Source of the DNA: CAMAVH01 sp046297835
Lineage (GTDB): Bacteria > Pseudomonadota > Alphaproteobacteria > SMXQ01
Assembly (NCBI GenBank): GCA_046297835.1
Contig: JBKBHI010000006.1
Coordinates: forward strand, 211,457 to 275,456
Length of the DNA stretch: 64,000 nt
Reading direction: 5' to 3'
Shown here: piece by piece, positions 43,328 to 52,687 of the stretch
Position numbering within the stretch: the stretch's first letter is position 1
Layout of the letters: each line of letters begins with the position of its first letter
Notes under the pieces: generated by a model
Told to the model about the DNA's origin: nothing
The model's database searches: none
Seen by the model: the letters and a program-made list of their open reading frames with translations, nothing else
Made by a program: the position numbers and the translations under genes

Positions 43328-46105
43328 TCAGCGCGCCTGCTTGTTGAGAAGCAGGACGCCCAGCCCCGTCAGGACCGGTATGGCGAGCGCGAGCAGCAGG
43401 AAGTCCATGGCCAGATCGCCGAAGCCCAGCCCCTTCGAGAAGGTGCCGCGCGAAATCGTCATGAAATAGGTCGTCGGATAGACGCGGCCGATCCAGGCGC
43501 CGGCGCCCTGCAGCGACGAGACCGGATCGGTCATGCCCGAATACTGGACGGCCGGAATGAGGGTGATGAGCGACGTGCCGAAGATCGCGGCGATCTGGCT
43601 TTTCATGAACGTGGACAGGAGGAGCCCCATGCTCGTCGTGACGATCACGTAGGCCAGAGACGCCGCGAAAAAGGTCAACAAGCTGCCCGTAAAGGACACG
43701 CCGAAGACGAAAACCGCAAATGCCGTCAGCATCACGGCGTTCACCATGCCCAGCCCGACGTAGGGAAGCTGCTTGCCGATGAGAAACTCGAATCGCGTGA
43801 CCGGGGTGACATAAAAATTCGTGATGGATCCGAGCTCCTTTTCGCGGACGACGCTCAGGACCGCGAGCATGGCCGGGATCATCAGAAGGAGAAGCGGGAT
43901 TACCGCCGGCACCATCGCGACGAGACTCTCGACGCCGGGATTATAGCGATAGCGAATCGCGATCTGGAACGCTTCCCCCACGGCCGCATCGCCATAAAGC
44001 TCGCGCGCCTTCTGCGCCAGCCAATACGCATGCATGCCCTGAACGTAACCGCGTATCGTTTCCGCTCGGGTCGGCATGGCGGCGTCGATCCAGGCGCCGA
44101 TCTCGACGGCACGCCCACGAGAGACGTCGCGGGCGAATCCGGGAGGTATCTCGATCGCCAGACTGATTTCGCCGTCGCGCATCCGCCGATCCAGGTCCGC
44201 GTAGTCCGAGATGGGCGGCTTCTCCTCGAAATAGCGCGAGCCGGCGATCTGCAGTGTGTAGTCCCGGCTGGTTGCCGTGTCGTCGCGGTCGAGGACGGCA
44301 AAGGATAGGTTCTCTACGTCTATGTTGATTCCGTAGCCGATGACGAACATGAGGATAATGGTCCCCAGGATCGCCAGGGTGGCACGTATCGGATCGCGGC
44401 GCAGCTCCAGGGCTTCACGGCGCGAATAGGCGAACATGCGTCGCGGATCGAAGAAACGGCGAATTCCGTCGCGCGGCGCCGGGTCGTCCGCGTCCGCACC
44501 GACGCTGGTCGGCGTCGACGGATCGGACGCGAACGGCTCATCCTCCATCGCATCGCTCAGATAAGCGATGAACGCGTCTTCCAAAGTGGTCACGCCGCGC
44601 CTTTCGATGATCGCCTTGGGCATGTCGCTGACGAGCACCTTGCCCGCGTGCATGAGCGATATACGGTCGCAGAATTCCGCTTCGTTCATGAAGTGCGTCG
44701 AAACGAAAATCGTGACGTTGCCGTCACGCGACAGGCTCGACAATATGCGCCAAAAGGCGTCGCGCGCGATCGGATCGACACCTGAGGTTGGCTCGTCAAG
44801 GATCAAAATATCCGGGGAATGAATCATAGCCACGGCAAGCGACAAGCGCTGACGAAGGCCGAGCGGCAAGCCGTCCGGCAGGCTGTCCATGACGCCCTCA
44901 AGGTCGCATTGCCGCGCCATGTCCTCGATTCTGGCGGGAATCGCCTCGGCAGACATGCCGAACAGCCGTGCATGCAGATCGAGGTTCTGGCGGACCGTCA
45001 GCTCCGAATAAAGCGAGAATGCCTGCGACATGTAGCCGACGCGACGTCGCACGCCCATGTCCGTCGGATCGATGGCGCGGCCGAACAGATATGCCGTTCC
45101 CTCATCTGCCCCGAGCAGGCCAGTCAGCATCTTCATGGTGGTGGTCTTGCCGCAGCCATTCGACCCGAGAAAACCGAAAATCTCGCCGCGCTCGATGCGA
45201 AAGCTCACGTCATCGACGGCCGTGAATTCTCCGAAACGCTTCGTCAGATTCTGCGCCTCTATCGCCACTTCGCCGCGGTCGCCGGCCGGCCGCGATGGAA
45301 TGATCAGCTCGCGGTGACCTTCCCGTCGCTGCTGGGGCAGCAGTTGGATGAAGGCCGCGTCCAGGGTCGATGCTCCCGTCCGCTTCAACAGTTCGCCCGG
45401 CGCACCCGCAGCGAGCACGCGCCCGCCGTCCATCGCCACCAACCAATCGAAGCGGGCGGCCTCTTCCATGTAAGCGGTGGCGACGATGACGCTCATGCCG
45501 GCGCGTCCAGCGCGTATCCGTTCGATCAGCTCCCAAAACTGCCGCCGCGACAGAGGATCGACGCCCGTCGTGGGTTCGTCGAGGATCAGCAGATCCGGAT
45601 CATGGACCAAGGCGCAGCACAGGCCGAGCTTCTGCTTCATGCCGCCCGACAGCTTTCCCGCAGGCCTGTCCGCAAAGGGCGCAAGCCCCGTGCCGCGAAG
45701 GAGCGTGTCTATGCGGTTCTTGCGCTCCACCTTCCCTTGCCCGAACAATCGCCCGAAGAAATCCACATTCTCGAACACTGACAAGGTCGGATAGAGATTC
45801 TTGCCGAGCCCTTGCGGCATGTAGGCGATGCGCGGGAAGTTCGCCCACCGGTGGGCTGCGTCGGCGATGTCGCCGCCGAGGACTTCGATGCGGCCGTCCT
45901 GCACCACATGGGCGCCCGCGATCAGGGACAGGAGGCTTGATTTGCCCACGCCATCCGGGCCGATCAGGCCGACCATGACGCCGGCCGGCACGTCGAGAGA
46001 GACGCGATCGAGCGCCCGCGTCTTGCCATAGGACAAACCGACATCTCTCAGGCGCGCGACGGGAGGCGCCATTTCGGCAGCATCTCCGGCGAACCCGGCG
46101 TTCAT
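43328..46105 (-). CDS. rbbA: RbbA-like fusion: two ABC ATPase domains plus ABC-2 permease
   Basis: 925 residues. First ATPase: Walker A GPDGVGKSS, signature LSGGMKQK, Walker B LLILDEPTTGVD. Second: GSNGCGKTT, a degenerate signature LGLRQRLS, and Walker B ILILDEPTSGVD. The first switch region reads VATAYMEEA with no histidine, while the second has VSTHFMNEA; this asymmetry also occurs in RbbA relatives. The C-terminal half is an ABC-2 permease with six membrane segments and the REKELGSITNFYVTPVTRFE signature. The start overlaps the stop of the HlyD gene (ATGA). Family names refer to ribosome association in E. coli, but the operon argues for export. Confidence 0.9.
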   Translation of the reverse strand: MNAGFAGDAAEMAPPVARLRDVGLSYGKTRALDRVSLDVPAGVMVGLIGPDGVGKSSLLSLIAGAHVVQDGRIEVLGGDIADAAHRWANFPRIAYMPQGLGKNLYPTLSVFENVDFFGRLFGQGKVERKNRIDTLLRGTGLAPFADRPAGKLSGGMKQKLGLCCALVHDPDLLILDEPTTGVDPLSRRQFWELIERIRAGRAGMSVIVATAYMEEAARFDWLVAMDGGRVLAAGAPGELLKRTGASTLDAAFIQLLPQQRREGHRELIIPSRPAGDRGEVAIEAQNLTKRFGEFTAVDDVSFRIERGEIFGFLGSNGCGKTTTMKMLTGLLGADEGTAYLFGRAIDPTDMGVRRRVGYMSQAFSLYSELTVRQNLDLHARLFGMSAEAIPARIEDMARQCDLEGVMDSLPDGLPLGLRQRLSLAVAMIHSPDILILDEPTSGVDPIARDAFWRILSSLSRDGNVTIFVSTHFMNEAEFCDRISLMHAGKVLVSDMPKAIIERRGVTTLEDAFIAYLSDAMEDEPFASDPSTPTSVGADADDPAPRDGIRRFFDPRRMFAYSRREALELRRDPIRATLAILGTIILMFVIGYGINIDVENLSFAVLDRDDTATSRDYTLQIAGSRYFEEKPPISDYADLDRRMRDGEISLAIEIPPGFARDVSRGRAVEIGAWIDAAMPTRAETIRGYVQGMHAYWLAQKARELYGDAAVGEAFQIAIRYRYNPGVESLVAMVPAVIPLLLLMIPAMLAVLSVVREKELGSITNFYVTPVTRFEFLIGKQLPYVGLGMVNAVMLTAFAVFVFGVSFTGSLLTFFAASLAYVIVTTSMGLLLSTFMKSQIAAIFGTSLITLIPAVQYSGMTDPVSSLQGAGAWIGRVYPTTYFMTISRGTFSKGLGFGDLAMDFLLLALAIPVLTGLGVLLLNKQAR

Positions 46106-47172
46106 TGCACGAGCGATCCGCTCAGGCTAGGCGGCCACTCCGCCGCAGGATCGATGCGAACGTAGGCCATGCCCGGAAGGCCTGTCTTGACCTGCTGGAT
46201 GTATTTGCGGAGCAGGTCCGGCGATATCTGCGCCTTGATGCGGAACATGAGCTTTTCCCGTTCTTCCGCCGTCTCGACCGTTTTCGGCGTGAACTGCGCC
46301 ACGTCCGCGACGAAGCTCACTTTCGCCGGGACGACATACTGCGGCGCCGCATCCAGGACGATACGCGCTTCCGTGCCGATGGCAATGCGGCCCGCCTGCG
46401 TCGTCGGCAGGAAAAACGTCATGTAGACGTCGCCCAGATCGACAAGATTGAGAACGCGACCGCCGGCACTGAGAACCTCCCCCGGCTGCGCGACGCGATA
46501 CTGCACGCGCCCGCTGCGGCTGGCTTTCAAAGTACTGTCGTCGATATCGGCGGTGATACTTTCAATGGCGGCCTTGGCGGCATCGACCGCCGACTCGGCA
46601 TCCACCACCTGGGCCTTTGCCGAACTGATTCCCGCCTCGGATGCCGCAAGCTGAGCTTGAGCCGCGCCCACTGCCGCCTTGGCCGCTTGCATATTGGCGC
46701 GATCGTCGTCCAGCACCTGCTGGGACACGGCGCTCGTTTTCGCCAATTGCTCGGAGCGGACGAACTTACGCTGGGCAGCGTCCAATTGCGCGACGCGCTG
46801 GCTGACGACCGCCTCCGCCGCTGTCCGCTCGGCTTGCCGCTGAACGACGAGACTTTTCGCAGTCTCGATCCCGATAAGCGCGCGCTGCTGCTGCGCTTCC
46901 GCCTGGCGGCGCTGCGCTTCGAGCTGCGCCGTATCCATGCGGGCGAGCACCTGTCCGATCTCGACGAAATCGCCTTCGTTGACTAAAATTTCTTTGATGC
47001 GGCCCGCCGTCTTGGTCGCGACGTCGATCTCGACCGCCTCTATCCGGCCATTGCCGCCGACGATCCCACCCGGCAGACCGGCGTTGTGGATTCGGTCCCA
47101 CGCATAGTAGCTGCCGCCGACCAGCGCGAGTCCCCCCGCGACCAAGAGCCAACGCGCACGCTGCTGTGTCAT
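46102..47172 (-). CDS. yhiI: HlyD-family membrane-fusion/adaptor protein, YhiI-like
   Basis: 356 residues. N-terminal membrane anchor RWLLVAGGLALVGGSYYAW, then the lipoyl half-motif GRIEAVEIDVATKTAGRIKEILVNEGDFVEIGQVLARMD. A coiled-coil region of about 130 residues follows (AEAQQQRALIGIETAKSLVVQ...), then the second lipoyl half SRVQYRVAQPGEVLSAGGRVLNLVD-like and a beta-barrel. First gene of the exporter operon. Only 32 bases separate its start from the phasin terminator, so its own promoter must overlap that hairpin or lie further upstream. Confidence 0.88.
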   Translation of the reverse strand: MTQQRARWLLVAGGLALVGGSYYAWDRIHNAGLPGGIVGGNGRIEAVEIDVATKTAGRIKEILVNEGDFVEIGQVLARMDTAQLEAQRRQAEAQQQRALIGIETAKSLVVQRQAERTAAEAVVSQRVAQLDAAQRKFVRSEQLAKTSAVSQQVLDDDRANMQAAKAAVGAAQAQLAASEAGISSAKAQVVDAESAVDAAKAAIESITADIDDSTLKASRSGRVQYRVAQPGEVLSAGGRVLNLVDLGDVYMTFFLPTTQAGRIAIGTEARIVLDAAPQYVVPAKVSFVADVAQFTPKTVETAEEREKLMFRIKAQISPDLLRKYIQQVKTGLPGMAYVRIDPAAEWPPSLSGSLVQ

Positions 47173-47204
47173 GAAATGGCCTCGCTTGCCAATGTCCTAT
47201 CCAT

Positions 47205-47245
47205 AAAAAGCATGCTTGCGCACAATATCATGTGCGCAAGCATGC
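47205..47245 (-). terminator. Rho-independent terminator after the phasin gene
   Basis: GCATGCTTGCGCAC and GTGCGCAAGCATGC (47210-47223 and 47232-47245) make a perfect 14-bp stem with an 8-base loop. On the minus strand it is followed by TTTTTATGG. It lies 51 bases after the phasin stop and just before the HlyD gene. Confidence 0.9.
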
Positions 47246-47296
47246 AGAAACGGATGTGATCGCGCGGGACGCGCCAGGGATCGATCGCGTAGCGCG

Positions 47297-47617
47297 TTAA
47301 GCCTGCGGAGACATCGCCTTTTGGAAGGTTTCCACGGCGCGCTGTCCATCTTCATAGCAACTGGTCATGGTTCGCCGCACGAATTCGCCATGACACGCGA
47401 GGGACTGCGATAAGTCGTCGCAATCCGCGAGCTTCTTCACATAGCCCGCATATGCCTCGAGCTGACGCGCAGTCATGCCCAAGGCCTCCTTGTAGAACGA
47501 GGCATAAGCCTTCGAGGGAAGGGCAGAAAACGGTTTTGCCCAATCCATGATGCCGAACATTGGAAACGCCGGATTGACATCCGATTTTGCGCCGGCCGTC
47601 GTTTTATTCGTCGTCAT
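47297..47617 (-). CDS. Phasin-like granule-associated protein
   Basis: 106 residues, small and helical, with no membrane segment. The pattern FPMFGIMDWAKPFSALPSKAYASFYKEAL and the C-terminal YEDGQRAVETFQKAM resemble alphaproteobacterial phasins, which coat polyhydroxyalkanoate (PHA) granules. The stretch of PHA genes that follows (phaC 0.8 kb right, phaB 7 kb right) strengthens the call. The promoter region carries an FNR/FixK-type box and an overlapping palindrome. GGAG lies ahead of the ATG. The Cys-containing segment LADCDDLSQSLACHGEF is unusual but not diagnostic. Confidence 0.7.
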   Translation of the reverse strand: MTTNKTTAGAKSDVNPAFPMFGIMDWAKPFSALPSKAYASFYKEALGMTARQLEAYAGYVKKLADCDDLSQSLACHGEFVRRTMTSCYEDGQRAVETFQKAMSPQA

Positions 47618-47683
47618 AGTGCTGATCTCCGCGGTTAAGAAGAGGGGACCGGCTCAGGATATATATGGTTGCCGTATTGCGAC

Positions 47684-47709
47684 TTGATCCAAGTCAACGA
47701 CTGTTGACT
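47684..47709. promoter_or_regulatory. FNR/FixK-type box overlapping an 18-bp palindrome (phasin / tetR-phaC)
   Basis: TTGATCCAAGTCAA (47684-47697) fits the TTGAT-N4-ATCAA consensus with one change. AGTCAACGACTGTTGACT (47692-47709) is an AGTCAAC-N4-GTTGACT palindrome that shares six bases with the box. A -10-like TATATAT lies about 28 bases from the box centre toward phasin, the class II activator spacing. On the other side TAGAGT and TATTTT are candidate -10 elements for tetR-phaC. The same composite occurs before phaB at 54532-54557. Confidence 0.65.
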
Positions 47710-47765
47710 GAGTTTCAGGCTAGAGTATTTTATTTTTTAAGTACAGTCGTTTTCAGAGGCACCTC

Positions 47766-48359
47766 ATGCCAAAACCAAAAAGGGCAACGGCGCGGACGGC
47801 CCAGCCCACGGTCGCGACACGCGACCGCATATTGAATGCCGCCATTTGGCGGTTCGCCAACCACTCCTACGAAGAAACCGGCCTGCGCCACATCGCCGCG
47901 GATGCGAGCGTGGACGTCGCCTACGTGCACCGCTTGTTCGGCTCCAAGGAGGAACTTTTCGTCGAAGCGCTCCTAGCCACCACGCAACCTGACCGCATTG
48001 TCGCCGAATCGGCCACCGATCCCGCCACGACGCTCGCCCGGGAGCTTTTTAGACGAGACGATTCCGACGAAGTCCGTCCGCTCGATATCGCCGTTCGCTC
48101 TTTTACGAGCTCAAAGGCCTCGGGCGTGATGCGCGAATTCGTCCTGCGTCACTTCATCGGTCCGCTCGCGCAACAATTCGGACCTTCGACCGATCGGCAA
48201 GCAGCCTTGGCCATAGCCTTCATGACTGGGGTGGCGATCCTGAGGAACGTGCTTCATGTCGACTGCCTGCTCGAAACGAGCGACGGCCAGCTCGAGCGTC
48301 GTATCGCCGACGCCCTCGCCTACATCATCGCCCCCCGATCTGACGACGAAACGGCATAG
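47766..48359 (+). CDS. TetR-family regulator at the head of the PHA/acetate operon
   Basis: 197 residues with a basic start. Helix-turn-helix: TRDRILNAAIWRFANHSYEETGLRHIAADASVDVAYVHRLFGSKEELFVEALL. The C-terminal domain is the short TetR_C type (SGVMREFVLRHFIGPLAQQFG). It lies 11 bases before phaC on the same strand and diverges from the phasin gene. The 18-bp palindrome in front of it is a suitable self-operator, and the matching site before phaB suggests it may control several PHA genes. Ligand unknown; an acyl-CoA or 3-hydroxyacyl compound would make sense. Confidence 0.85.
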   Translation: MPKPKRATARTAQPTVATRDRILNAAIWRFANHSYEETGLRHIAADASVDVAYVHRLFGSKEELFVEALLATTQPDRIVAESATDPATTLARELFRRDDSDEVRPLDIAVRSFTSSKASGVMREFVLRHFIGPLAQQFGPSTDRQAALAIAFMTGVAILRNVLHVDCLLETSDGQLERRIADALAYIIAPRSDDETA

Positions 48360-48370
48360 GAAAACCGCCG

Positions 48371-50152
48371 ATGGACGCATCCGGCACTCCCTCTCCGTCA
48401 TCGTGGCAGGCGCCCGCCGAGGATACGAAAACCGAAGCCTATCGCGCCATCGACAGAATGCGGGAAGCCCTCAGCGCCAAGGCGACGGGAGGCCTGTCGC
48501 CCGCCGCGATCTCGCTCGCGCTATTCGACTGGACGATCCACTTGGCGTTCGCGCCGGGCAAGCGCTTCGAACTTGCCGACAGGGCAGCAAGCAAGGCGGG
48601 CCTATTTCTGGGATATCTCGCCGCCTCGACCGCCCGCCCCGATACGCCGCCCTGCATCGAGGCCCTCCCAGGCGATTCCCGTTTCAGCGCGCCCGAATGG
48701 CGCAAGCCGCCTTACAGCCTGTGGGCGCAGGCCTTCCTGCTGCATCAGCAATGGTGGCACAATGCCACGCACGACGTGCCGGGCGTGACGCCGCACCACG
48801 AAGACGTCATATCCTTCGCCGCCCGGCAGATGCTGGACATCTTCTCGCCGTCGAACATCCCCTTCACCAACCCCGAAGTCATCGGCAAGACGATCGAAAC
48901 CGGCGGCGGCAATTTCCTGCAAGGTTTCGAAAACTGGTGGGAAGATATCAGCCGTCTCGTCACCGGACGCCCGCCGGTCGGGACCGAGAACTTCTGGCCC
49001 GGCAAAAACGTCGCGGTCACCCCCGGCAAGGTCGTCTATCGCAACCATTTGATCGAGCTGATCCAGTACCAGCCGGCCACCGAAACGGTACGGCCCGAGC
49101 CGATTCTGATCGTGCCGGCCTGGATCATGAAATATTACATCCTCGACCTGTCGCCCGAAAACTCCCTGATTAGCTATCTGGTCGCTCAGGGCCATACGGT
49201 CTTTTGCATTTCCTGGCGCAACCCGACCGCGGCCGACCGCGATTTGACCATGGACGACTACCGCCGCTTCGGCGTCATGGCCGCGATCGACGCCGTCCGC
49301 AAGATCGTGCCCGGACACAAGATACACGCCACCGGCTATTGCCTGGGTGGAACGCTGCTCGCCATTTCCGCCGCCGCCATGGCCCATGGCGAAGAGGACG
49401 CTCTGGCCTCCGTCACCCTCTTCGCGGCGCAGACCGATTTCACGGAGCCAGGCGAGTTGGCCCTATTCATCGACCACAGCCAGATGCATCTGTTGGACAG
49501 CATGATGTGGAGCCGGGGATACCTCTCGGCCGATCAGATGGCGGGCGCGTTTCAGCTCCTGCGCAGCAACGACTTAGTATGGTCCTACCTCGTCCACGGC
49601 TATCTCATGGGCGAGCGGCGCCCGATGACCGACTTGATGGCCTGGAACGCCGATTCGACGCGCATGCCCTACAGGATGCATGCCGAATACCTGCAGCGGC
49701 TCTATATCGACAACGAGTTCGCGTCCGGCCGCTTCATGATCGAAGGTCGGGCCGCCACCCTGCAGAACGTCCGCCTGCCGATATTCGCCGTCGGCACGGA
49801 ACGCGATCACGTCGCGCCCTGGCGGTCCGTCTACAAGATCCATCAGTTGGTCGATAGCGACATCACCTTCATCCTGACGAGCGGGGGCCATAATGCCGGT
49901 ATCGTCAGCGAGCCCGGCCATCCGGGCAGGCGCTTCCGCGTCGGCCTGCATCGGCAGGACGATCGCTACATCAGCCCGGACGAATGGCTCGTCGCGGCCA
50001 GCCTCAAGGATGGATCGTGGTGGATACAATGGACGGATTGGCTCGCCGAACATTCCTCTGCGGAGCGCGTTCCGCCGCCCGCCATGGGAGCAAGCGAAAA
50101 AGGGTTGATCCCGCTGGCTGACGCGCCAGGAACCTACGTCTTTCAGCGATGA
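48371..50152 (+). CDS. phaC: Poly(3-hydroxyalkanoate) synthase, class I
   Basis: 593 residues, the usual class I size. The nucleophile is the cysteine in the lipase-like box TGYCLGGTLLAI; the aspartate is in VGTERDHVAPWRSVYK and the histidine in TSGGHNAGIVSEPGHPGRR. The central block NWWEDISRLVTGRPPVGTENFWPGKNVAVTPGKVVYRN is characteristic of the PhaC N-domain. It joins 3-hydroxyacyl-CoA units into PHA in the cytoplasm. The stop overlaps the MaoC-Pta gene. The MaoC, Pta, AckA and FabI neighbours connect the polymer with acetyl-CoA/acetate and redox balance. Confidence 0.93.
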   Translation: MDASGTPSPSSWQAPAEDTKTEAYRAIDRMREALSAKATGGLSPAAISLALFDWTIHLAFAPGKRFELADRAASKAGLFLGYLAASTARPDTPPCIEALPGDSRFSAPEWRKPPYSLWAQAFLLHQQWWHNATHDVPGVTPHHEDVISFAARQMLDIFSPSNIPFTNPEVIGKTIETGGGNFLQGFENWWEDISRLVTGRPPVGTENFWPGKNVAVTPGKVVYRNHLIELIQYQPATETVRPEPILIVPAWIMKYYILDLSPENSLISYLVAQGHTVFCISWRNPTAADRDLTMDDYRRFGVMAAIDAVRKIVPGHKIHATGYCLGGTLLAISAAAMAHGEEDALASVTLFAAQTDFTEPGELALFIDHSQMHLLDSMMWSRGYLSADQMAGAFQLLRSNDLVWSYLVHGYLMGERRPMTDLMAWNADSTRMPYRMHAEYLQRLYIDNEFASGRFMIEGRAATLQNVRLPIFAVGTERDHVAPWRSVYKIHQLVDSDITFILTSGGHNAGIVSEPGHPGRRFRVGLHRQDDRYISPDEWLVAASLKDGSWWIQWTDWLAEHSSAERVPPPAMGASEKGLIPLADAPGTYVFQR

Positions 50153-51498
50153 GCGAAATCGTGCCGCAAAACCGTACCTTCGACGAACTGAGGGTGGGAG
50201 ACACGGCATCCCTGACGCGCACCATCGAGCGCAACGACCTCGCGCGCTTCGATGTCCTGTCGCCCTCGAGCGACGCGGCAGACGGCGCCTTCGCGACAAG
50301 CTCGTGGCTCTCGGGCCTGGTATCCATCGTGCTCGACACGCGGCTGCCCGGACCGGGCACCACGCCGCTCGATCAGAGCTTCCATTTCCCGAAACCCGTC
50401 GAGTTTGACGATGTCGTCACGGCGACCGTACGCGTCGCGGAGAAGCGCCCCGAGGGGCGGCGCGTGTTGCTGGAAGCGCTGTGCGTCAATCGGGCCGGTG
50501 AACCGGTCCTCACGGGAACGGTGTCGGTGACCGCGCCGGATCGGCGTATCGTCGGCCGGCCGGCGCAGGATCGGCACAGCCGTTACGACGCGTTCGTAAC
50601 CGCCGCGCGAACCCCTCCCGCGCTCAGGGCCGGCATCGTGCATCCCTGCTCGCCGGAAGCGATCTCCGCCGCCGTGGAGGCTCGCGACGCCGGGCTGCTC
50701 GATCCCCTGTTGATCGGACCCGAAGCAAAAATCCGCGCTGCCGCGGAGAAGGCCGGCGTCTCGCTCGCCGGCATGACGATCGAACCGACCCCCCACAGCC
50801 ATGCCGCGGCCACGCGTGCCGTCGAACTTGCCGCCGCCGGAAAGCTGTCCGCCCTCGTGAAAGGAAGCCTCCACACCGACGAGCTGCTAAGCGCGGTCGT
50901 GGCGCCGGGCTCAGCCCTGAGAACGGAGCGGCGCATCAGCCATGTCTACGCCATGGACATCCCGGCCTATCCCAAGCCGTTAATCGTCACCGACGCCGCG
51001 ATCAACATCCAGCCGACGCTCGAGCACAAGCGTGACATCTGCCAGAACGCGATCGATTTGTGTCTGACGCTGGGAATGCACGAGCCATTGGTGGCGGTTC
51101 TCGCCGCCGTGGAAACCGTGAGCCCCAAGATGCCGGCGACATTAGACGCCGCGGCGCTGACCGTCATGGCGATGCGCGGCCAAATCATTGGCGCCAAGGT
51201 CGATGGACCGCTGGCGTTCGACAATGCCATAAGTCCGGAAGCCGCGCGCACGAAGGAAATCCGATCGCCGGTCGCCGGCCATGCCGACATATTGGTCGTG
51301 CCCGATCTCGAATCGGGAAACATGCTGGCCAAGCAACTGATCTATTTCGCCGGAGCGACCGCGGCCGGGCTGGTGCTCGGCGCGCACGTTCCGATCGTGC
51401 TGACGAGCAGGGCGGATCCGCTGTCGGCGCGCATCGCCTCCGCGGCATTGGCCAAGCTGGTGGCGACCATCCGGCCCCTCAAAGGGCCGCCGAAATGA
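50149..51498 (+). CDS. MaoC-like hotdog fused to phosphate acetyl/butyryltransferase
   Basis: 449 residues. Residues 1 to about 130 form an (R)-enoyl-CoA-hydratase/MaoC-type hotdog (DELRVGDTASLTRTIERNDLARF, then DQSFHFPKPVEFDDVVTATV); its usual D-x-x-P-x-H active site is not clear. From about 150 on it is a phosphotransacylase: HPCSPEAISAAVEARDAGLLDPLLIG, ALVKGSLHTDELLSAV and the C-terminal DILVVPDLESGNMLAKQLIYFAGA, the Pta/Ptb signature. It converts acyl-CoA and phosphate to acyl-phosphate for the kinase encoded next (overlap ATGA). Such fusions are found beside ackA in alphaproteobacteria. Confidence 0.88.
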   Translation: MSEIVPQNRTFDELRVGDTASLTRTIERNDLARFDVLSPSSDAADGAFATSSWLSGLVSIVLDTRLPGPGTTPLDQSFHFPKPVEFDDVVTATVRVAEKRPEGRRVLLEALCVNRAGEPVLTGTVSVTAPDRRIVGRPAQDRHSRYDAFVTAARTPPALRAGIVHPCSPEAISAAVEARDAGLLDPLLIGPEAKIRAAAEKAGVSLAGMTIEPTPHSHAAATRAVELAAAGKLSALVKGSLHTDELLSAVVAPGSALRTERRISHVYAMDIPAYPKPLIVTDAAINIQPTLEHKRDICQNAIDLCLTLGMHEPLVAVLAAVETVSPKMPATLDAAALTVMAMRGQIIGAKVDGPLAFDNAISPEAARTKEIRSPVAGHADILVVPDLESGNMLAKQLIYFAGATAAGLVLGAHVPIVLTSRADPLSARIASAALAKLVATIRPLKGPPK

Positions 51499-52682
51499 CG
51501 GACGAAAGCCTGCTGCTCACCTTCAACGCCGGGTCGTCGACGGTCAAGATCGGCTTTTTCGAGATGCGCGCAGGCGGCGCGCGGCGATTGGCCAAAGGGG
51601 ACATCGACTTTCACGAAACGCCGCTCCGCTTTCGCTTTGTCCGCGGCTCCGCCTCCCTCGACGTCAAACTGAAAACCGCCGCCTCGGACGATCTCAGCGG
51701 CGTTCTGAGCGAAAGCTTCGGCCAGATCGGCGACCTCCTGGACTTGAGGCGCATCGCCGCCGTCGGCCATCGCGTCGTCCATGGCGGAGACGCGTTCGAC
51801 GGGCCGGTCCGGATCGACGACCGCTCGCTACGGGCAATCGACGCCCTGACGACGCTGGCGCCGCTCCATCAGCCGCAGAGCCTGCGGTTGATTCGCGCCA
51901 TTCGCCGGTTGCATCCTGAAATTCTCCAGACGGCGTCCTTCGACACGGCCTTCCACCGCACGAACGATGAAACCGTCCGCCGCTTCGCCATCCCGCGCGC
52001 TCTGCACGACCGGGGCATCAAGCGCTACGGCTTCCACGGCTTGTCCTACAAATTCATCGCCGGGGAGCTGGCGCGCCGGAGGCCCGACGCCGCACGCGGC
52101 AAGCTCGTCATCGCCCACCTCGGCAGCGGCGCCAGCCTCTGCGCCCTGGATGCCGGGGCGAGTCGCGACACGAGCATGGGATTCTCCACCCTCGACGGCA
52201 TTCCCATGGCCACGCGCTGCGGCGCGCTGGACCCCGGGGTTGTGCTGCATCTCCTCGGCGCCGGCGGATATGCTCTGACGGAGGTGGAAGACATCCTCTA
52301 CCATCGGAGCGGCCTGCTTGGCGTCTCGTCGATCAGCAGCGACAGCCGCGAGCTGCTGCAAAGCTCTCTTCCGGCTGCGCGCGAGGCGGTCGCTCTGTTC
52401 GCCTTTCGCATCGCCGGCGAGATCGCCCGCCTCGCCACCAGCATCGGCGGCGTGGAAAGTCTCGTCTTCACGGCCGGCATCGGCGAACACCAGGCGCCGG
52501 TTCGCGCCGCCGTTGCTCGGCACTTGGCCTGGCTCGGACTCGCGCTCGACGCCGAAGCCAATCGCGCGAATGCCGAGCTCATCAGCGCGTCAAGCAGCCG
52601 GGTAGCGGCTTTCGTGATCCCGACCGACGAGGAGCAAGTGATCGCGGACGAAGCTTTGGCCGTTCTTCGCGCAAGGACATAG
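51495..52682 (+). CDS. ackA: Acetate/propionate kinase
   Basis: 395 residues from ATG 51495, which overlaps the Pta stop; the frame is open further left but has no ribosome site. Kinase motifs: LLLTFNAGSSTVKIGFF at the N-terminus, VGHRVVHGGDAF, the catalytic FDTAFHRTNDE region, RYGFHGLSYKFIAGEL, and IAHLGSGASLCALDAGASRDTSMGFSTLDGIPM. It makes ATP from acetyl-phosphate, or the reverse. With Pta it gives fermentation-type ATP formation or acetate reuse when respiration is limited. Confidence 0.93.
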   Translation: MTDESLLLTFNAGSSTVKIGFFEMRAGGARRLAKGDIDFHETPLRFRFVRGSASLDVKLKTAASDDLSGVLSESFGQIGDLLDLRRIAAVGHRVVHGGDAFDGPVRIDDRSLRAIDALTTLAPLHQPQSLRLIRAIRRLHPEILQTASFDTAFHRTNDETVRRFAIPRALHDRGIKRYGFHGLSYKFIAGELARRRPDAARGKLVIAHLGSGASLCALDAGASRDTSMGFSTLDGIPMATRCGALDPGVVLHLLGAGGYALTEVEDILYHRSGLLGVSSISSDSRELLQSSLPAAREAVALFAFRIAGEIARLATSIGGVESLVFTAGIGEHQAPVRAAVARHLAWLGLALDAEANRANAELISASSSRVAAFVIPTDEEQVIADEALAVLRART

Positions 52683-52687
52683 GTGAT

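Noticed and set aside
43328..46105. Loss of the switch histidine in the first RbbA ATPase domain as a novelty
   Set aside because: The same VATAY text is usual in RbbA-family proteins, so it is a family trait.
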